Assembly (NCBI GenBank): GCA_012841565.1 | Contig: DUUM01000313.1 | Coordinates: 1-19,466, forward strand | Direction of reading: 5' to 3' | Origin: Candidatus Epulonipiscium sp. | GTDB taxonomy: Bacteria > Bacillota_A > Clostridia > Lachnospirales > Cellulosilyticaceae | DNA length: 19,466 bases | Part shown: one piece after another, positions 16,860 to 19,466 of the stretch | How positions within the stretch are numbered: the first letter of the stretch is position 1 | How the letters are laid out: the number at the start of each line of letters is the position of its first letter | Translations under genes and position numbers: made by a program | Notes under the pieces: model-generated | What the model was told of the DNA's origin: nothing | Databases searched by the model: none | Seen by the model: the letters and a program-made list of their open reading frames with translations, nothing else

Positions 16860-17093
16860 TTATTCTTGTGTATATGGTAAAAGCGCTAAGTGTCTAGCTC
16901 TTTTAATTGCACTTGTTAATTTACGTTGTGCTTTAGCAGAGTTTCCTGTAATTCTTCTTGGAAGAATTTTTCCTCGCTCTGAGATAAATCTTTTTAGCAT
17001 ATTAACGTCTTTATAATTAATTTTTTTGATATTTTCGCCCGCAAATTGATTAACCTTACGTCTCTTGCGTCCACGTTTTTTATTAAATGCCAT
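16860..17093 (-). CDS. rpsR: 30S ribosomal protein S18
   Basis: A 77-residue protein of normal length, with the basic N-terminus ([13 protein letters not shown]) and the S18 core [52 protein letters not shown]18 pairs with S6 on the central platform of the 30S subunit. There are no paired cysteines, so it is the zinc-free form. GGAGGGG precedes the ATG. It is the last gene of the S6-SSB-S18 operon. Confidence 0.99.
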   Translation of the reverse strand: MAFNKKRGRKRRKVNQFAGENIKKINYKDVNMLKRFISERGKILPRRITGNSAKAQRKLTSAIKRARHLALLPYTQE

Positions 17094-17143
17094 GATTTCC
17101 CCTCCTTTAAGTGAAATTTACTCAAATTGGTATTTTTAAGTAT

Positions 17144-17599
17144 TTAAAATGGTAAGTCTTCTTCTTCCGTTAATCGCTCATTAATAGGCATAAATCCATC
17201 TGCTGATCCTGAAGGGGCTGTTGGGTTTGATTGTGGAGCCGGTCTATCAAAAGATTCGTTACTTCTACCTTCAAATGATGTCTTACTTTCTGCAAAGTGT
17301 TGTTCTTCAGCAATCACATCTACATTCGTGCGTTTGACACCTTCCTTGTCTTCCCATGATCCTACTTGTAGTCTACCTACAACAGATACGAGTTGACCTT
17401 TTTGAAAGTATTTTTCAGCAAATTCACCAGCTTTACCAAAGGCAACGACATTAATAAAATCAACATCTTGTTCTCCTTCGCGCTTAAACTGACGACGTAC
17501 TGCTAGTCCATAACGTGCAACCGCTATAGGATTAGCACTTTGCGAATATCTAATCTCCGGATCTCTTGTTAATCTTCCCATTAAAATGACTTTGTTCAT
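17144..17599 (-). CDS. ssb: Single-stranded DNA-binding protein
   Basis: The 151-residue protein has an OB-fold (1 to about 105) opening MNKVILMGRLTRDPEIRYS, with DFINVVAFGKAGEFAEKYFQKGQLVSVVGRLQ. A disordered linker rich in S, N and P (about 112-142) leads to the acidic tip EEEDLPF. That tip binds the partners of replication and repair. Its place between rpsF and rpsR marks it as the essential chromosomal SSB (SsbA-type) rather than a plasmid or competence copy. It lies 47 bases after rpsF and 50 before rpsR. Confidence 0.98.
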   Translation of the reverse strand: MNKVILMGRLTRDPEIRYSQSANPIAVARYGLAVRRQFKREGEQDVDFINVVAFGKAGEFAEKYFQKGQLVSVVGRLQVGSWEDKEGVKRTNVDVIAEEQHFAESKTSFEGRSNESFDRPAPQSNPTAPSGSADGFMPINERLTEEEDLPF

Positions 17600-17646
17600 T
17601 TAAAAGCTCCCTTCTACAGCGTATTATATTTACCTATATTTATATA

Positions 17647-17937
17647 TTAGTCTTCATCTAATCTAATTGTTAGATATCTAATAACTTTCTCCATGATGCG
17701 AACACGACTTTCGATTTCTGCTGGAGCATCTCCGTTAGCTGTAAATTCGATAAAATAGTAAAACCCTTCTTTTATTTTATCAATCTCATAAGCCAATCTT
17801 CTCTTACCCCAATCATCTACCTTTGTTACTTCTCCACCAAATCTTACAACCAATTCTTTCACTTTCTCTAAAGAAGCTAATTTCTCTTCTTCGCTAAGTG
17901 TTGGTACTAAAACAATTCCTAATTCATATTGATACAT
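17647..17937 (-). CDS. rpsF: 30S ribosomal protein S6
   Basis: A 96-residue ferredoxin-fold protein, opening MYQYELGIVLVPTLSEEE. The sheet strands are in KVDDWGKRRLAYEIDKIKEGFYYFIEFTANGDAP, and the C-terminal helix is followed by RYLTIRLDED. The start is at 17935-17937, supported by GAAGGAGGTG about 6 bases upstream and by the usual length (95 in B. subtilis). Reading further upstream would translate the promoter and leader, so the longer frame is not used. First gene of the rpsF-ssb-rpsR operon. Confidence 0.98.
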   Translation of the reverse strand: MYQYELGIVLVPTLSEEEKLASLEKVKELVVRFGGEVTKVDDWGKRRLAYEIDKIKEGFYYFIEFTANGDAPAEIESRVRIMEKVIRYLTIRLDED

Positions 17938-17962
17938 TACTGCACCTCCTTCTGGACTTTGG

Positions 17963-17979
17963 CCCTGTTTTGAACAGAG
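17963..17979 (-). promoter_or_regulatory. Leader hairpin upstream of rpsF
   Basis: In the about 60-base leader, CTCTGTT pairs with AACAGGG (seven pairs, one G-U) around a three-base loop, about 10 bases before the ribosome binding site. Many bacteria have an S6-S18 binding leader here with a CCG in a bulge. I find no CCG in this leader, so autoregulation of that kind is not shown. Confidence 0.4.
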
Positions 17980-18004
17980 CAAGGATCTATACTTACAATT
18001 AGAT

Positions 18005-18033
18005 ATTGTATCACGTATTTTAACAAAGTACAA
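18005..18033 (-). promoter_or_regulatory. Promoter of rpsF-ssb-rpsR
   Basis: On the minus strand, TTGTAC (18028-18033), 17 bases, TACAAT (18005-18010), with TGA directly before it (extended -10). The start site should be near 17998. Confidence 0.65.
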
Positions 18034-18051
18034 GCATTTTTACACGTAATT

Positions 18052-18086
18052 ATAACCCTCACAACAATTAACCTAGTGAGGGTTAT
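18052..18086 (-). terminator. Hairpin between the DUF951 gene and rpsF
   Basis: ATAACCCTCAC (18052-18062) pairs perfectly with GTGAGGGTTAT (18076-18086), with a 13-base loop. It lies after the DUF951 gene and just before the rpsF promoter, the right place for a terminator. The tail AATTACG is not T-rich, so its efficiency is doubtful. Confidence 0.5.
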
Positions 18087-18120
18087 GCCGTACACTGTGC
18101 TTGATTATATCAAACTATAT

Positions 18121-18306
18121 TTATTGTATTTGCTGTATTACTTTCTTTACGCCTTTTTCAAATTTAGGTCTTGGAATCATAATCATATGATTACAGGTTT
18201 TGCATTTAAGACGAAAATCGGCACCCACACGTAACACTTCCCATTCATTACCACCACATGGGTGCTGTTTTTTCATCTGGACTACATCACCAATACTATA
18301 ACTCAC
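18121..18306 (-). CDS. DUF951 domain protein
   Basis: A small 61-residue protein: an N-terminal [34 protein letters not shown], then [15 protein letters not shown]. The H-x-C (15-17) and C-x-x-C (35-38) residues could hold a zinc ion. This is DUF951, a short Firmicutes family that usually sits beside rpsF; it looks like a nucleic-acid-binding beta-barrel but its function is unknown. The start is GTG (18304-18306), supported by AAAGGAGGG 7 bases upstream; no other start in the frame has such a site. Confidence 0.92.
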   Translation of the reverse strand: MSYSIGDVVQMKKQHPCGGNEWEVLRVGADFRLKCKTCNHMIMIPRPKFEKGVKKVIQQIQ

Positions 18307-18368
18307 TTGAAACCCTCCTTTGAAGTATAGACAACCTTTTAATTTTTATACACTTATATTCAAATTAT

Positions 18369-18971
18369 TTATTCTTCTATTTTTTCTCCACCACTTGCCC
18401 ATAAATCGAGTTGCCTCATAACTTCTTTATAGGTTTCCTTAGATATTTCTGGCAACTCTCCTAATATGGCTTCTGCCTCATCAAAACCTTGCTTAATAGC
18501 CTTTTTTAAAGTATCTAACTTAGTGACATCTCCGCCTGAAATGGCTTTTGCAAAGTTAACTAGGCGCTCTGCAGTTTTAGCTACGCCAAACTCACCATCT
18601 TCTGAAATAGCTTCTTGTGCTTGTAGCCTTGTTGTTTCGTCTATCTTAACTAAAAACTCTCCAGATAATGCTGTTTCTACAGTCCCACCTTGTTTTTCAA
18701 TGAGAGTTCTAATGAGGTTTTTAAAATTCTCCATTTTTTTGTCACTTTCTTCTATTAACTTATTAATTTCATTTCGATCAATCTTAGTGTCACCCGGTTT
18801 TTTATACGTTACTTCTTCAGTCTTCTTATCACTGAGTTCTAGTGTTGCAGCTGGTGTCTCCGGTTGAACTACTTCACTCGTTTGTTTTGTTTGCGTTTCA
18901 GGTTGCATTTGTTTTGCATATTCTGTTGATGTACGCACACTATTGACCGCTTCTGTTTTATTGATTTGCAT
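18369..18971 (-). CDS. Hypothetical protein with disordered N-terminus
   Basis: I do not recognise this 200-residue protein. Residues 1 to about 65 are polar and repetitive in Q, T, E, P and K, and look disordered. About 66-95 is a charged helix (EINKLIEESDKKMENFKNLIRTLIEKQGG). After that comes a compact region with SEDGEFGVAKTAERLVNFAKAISGGD and a terminal GELPEISKETYKEVMRQLDLWASGG. There is no signal peptide or membrane helix, so it is cytoplasmic, or secreted by another route. Similar short proteins with an N-terminal unstructured part occur in clostridia without known function, by my recollection. AGGGGGG lies 9 bases before the ATG. A TATAAT (19015-19020) lies upstream without a good -35. 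It is followed 62 bases later by the DUF951 gene, perhaps in one transcript. Confidence 0.85.
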   Translation of the reverse strand: MQINKTEAVNSVRTSTEYAKQMQPETQTKQTSEVVQPETPAATLELSDKKTEEVTYKKPGDTKIDRNEINKLIEESDKKMENFKNLIRTLIEKQGGTVETALSGEFLVKIDETTRLQAQEAISEDGEFGVAKTAERLVNFAKAISGGDVTKLDTLKKAIKQGFDEAEAILGELPEISKETYKEVMRQLDLWASGGEKIEE

Positions 18972-19111
18972 ATATAGCCCCCCTTAGGTTAACTTCTCAT
19001 TATTACTTCTATCTATTATATCGACAAATTACAAGATAGCTTAAATACTTAGTTATATCTGCACCCTATTTTTATATTTTTAATACTATATAACATGTGA
19101 TTTAATTTTAC

Positions 19112-19125
19112 ACTTGATTTTCAAA
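19112..19125. promoter_or_regulatory. Copy of the FabT-like motif before the ABC transporter gene
   Basis: ACTTGATTTTCAAA, with inner palindrome TTGA-TTT-TCAA, is identical to bases 6144-6157 in the operator region of the FMN enzyme gene. It ends 21 bases before the ABC gene start. I cannot place a good promoter in the 175 bases between 18972 and 19146. Confidence 0.35.
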
Positions 19126-19146
19126 CAAAGCAAGGAGGTGCTGGTA

Positions 19147-19466
19147 ATGTCAAATATTATAGAGCTTAAAAATGTATATAAAAGCTTTTATACGAATACG
19201 CAAGAACTTTTAGTCCTAGAGGATTTAAATCTAACCTTAGAAAAAGGAGAAATCCTTGGTATATTAGGTCCTTCTGGTTGTGGGAAATCAACGCTTCTTA
19301 ATTTGCTTTCTTCTTTGATCTCCCCCACAAGTGGAGCGATTAATATAAACGGAAACATTGGCTATATGTTTCAGAGGGATCACCTACTAGAATGGCGGAA
19401 TATTGTAGATAACATTACGATTGGTCTAGAAATACAAAAGAAAATCAACGCCGAATCTATGATTAA
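19147..19466 (+). CDS. ABC transporter ATP-binding protein, N-terminal part
   Basis: The gene starts at the ATG at 19147 after AGGAGG (spacing about 8) and runs off the right edge; 106 codons are visible. Walker A is GPSGCGKST (41-49) and the Q-loop glutamine is Q76 in YMFQRDHLLEWRNIVDNITIGLE. The phrase MFQ-x-x-x-LL-x-W-R and the short strand between Walker A and the Q-loop are typical of the NitT/TauT group (nitrate, taurine, sulfonate, or thiamine-precursor importers such as ThiZ). The substrate cannot be told from this fragment; the permease and binding protein would be expected just beyond the window. Confidence 0.93.
   Translation, partial: MSNIIELKNVYKSFYTNTQELLVLEDLNLTLEKGEILGILGPSGCGKSTLLNLLSSLISPTSGAININGNIGYMFQRDHLLEWRNIVDNITIGLEIQKKINAESMI

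Noticed and set aside
17938..18033. N-terminal extension of rpsF
   Set aside because: It would translate the promoter and leader, lacks a ribosome binding site, and S6 homologues begin at MYQYELG.
18466..18867. 133-codon open frame on the plus strand
   Set aside because: It lies wholly opposite the 200-residue gene, has no ribosome binding site, and its Ser/Leu-rich product is what an antisense frame of a charged protein gives.
1..19466. CRISPR arrays, insertion sequences, prophage, tRNA or rRNA genes
   Set aside because: I looked for spaced repeats, transposase-like frames, terminal repeats and tRNA cloverleaf segments on both strands and saw none.

Overview
The window is AT-rich DNA from a fermentative, obligately anaerobic low-GC Gram-positive bacterium of the class Clostridia. 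The evidence is strong purine-rich ribosome binding sites, SigA-type promoters, a glycyl-radical pyruvate formate-lyase pair, a CBS/DRTGG family II pyrophosphatase, and the Firmicutes order rpsF-ssb-rpsR and yybS-gdpP-rplI-dnaB. A relative of Lachnospirales/Cellulosilyticum is my guess only, from gene content.

Left part (1-7319). A DUF1858 gene (cut by the window edge) and a CBS-type pyrophosphatase gene run leftward. A 393-bp control region with divergent promoters separates the pyrophosphatase from pflB and pflA (rightward). The pfl promoter carries a perfect palindrome inside its -35/-10 spacer, with a Rex-like site just downstream. A strong hairpin separates pflB from pflA. pflA converges on a MerR-type regulator gene across a two-way terminator. 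That regulator diverges from a nitronate monooxygenase/FabK-like FMN enzyme whose promoter carries a FabT-like operator. A second two-way terminator closes this block.

Middle part (7316-11472). A leftward xylose operon reads xylA, a ROK repressor (XylR), then xylB: isomerisation of xylose to xylulose, then phosphorylation for the pentose phosphate pathway. Pyruvate from this catabolism can feed PflB. No xylose transporter is in view.

Right part (11505-19466). A leftward housekeeping block encodes DUF951, then rpsF-ssb-rpsR with its own promoter and terminator, then a MazG-like gene, yybS, gdpP (c-di-AMP phosphodiesterase), rplI and dnaB, ending in a terminator. Before it sits a 200-residue protein I do not recognise. 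At the right edge a NitT/TauT-type ABC ATPase gene starts rightward and is cut off.

I see no mobile element, CRISPR array, phage gene, tRNA or rRNA. Most of the window is conserved core metabolism and information processing, with no evident new multi-gene system. The points worth a second look are regulatory sequences (pfl control region, pflB-pflA spacer, FabT-like box and a 14-base motif shared with the ABC promoter region), a cysteine cluster in the FMN enzyme, and the unrecognised 200-residue protein.
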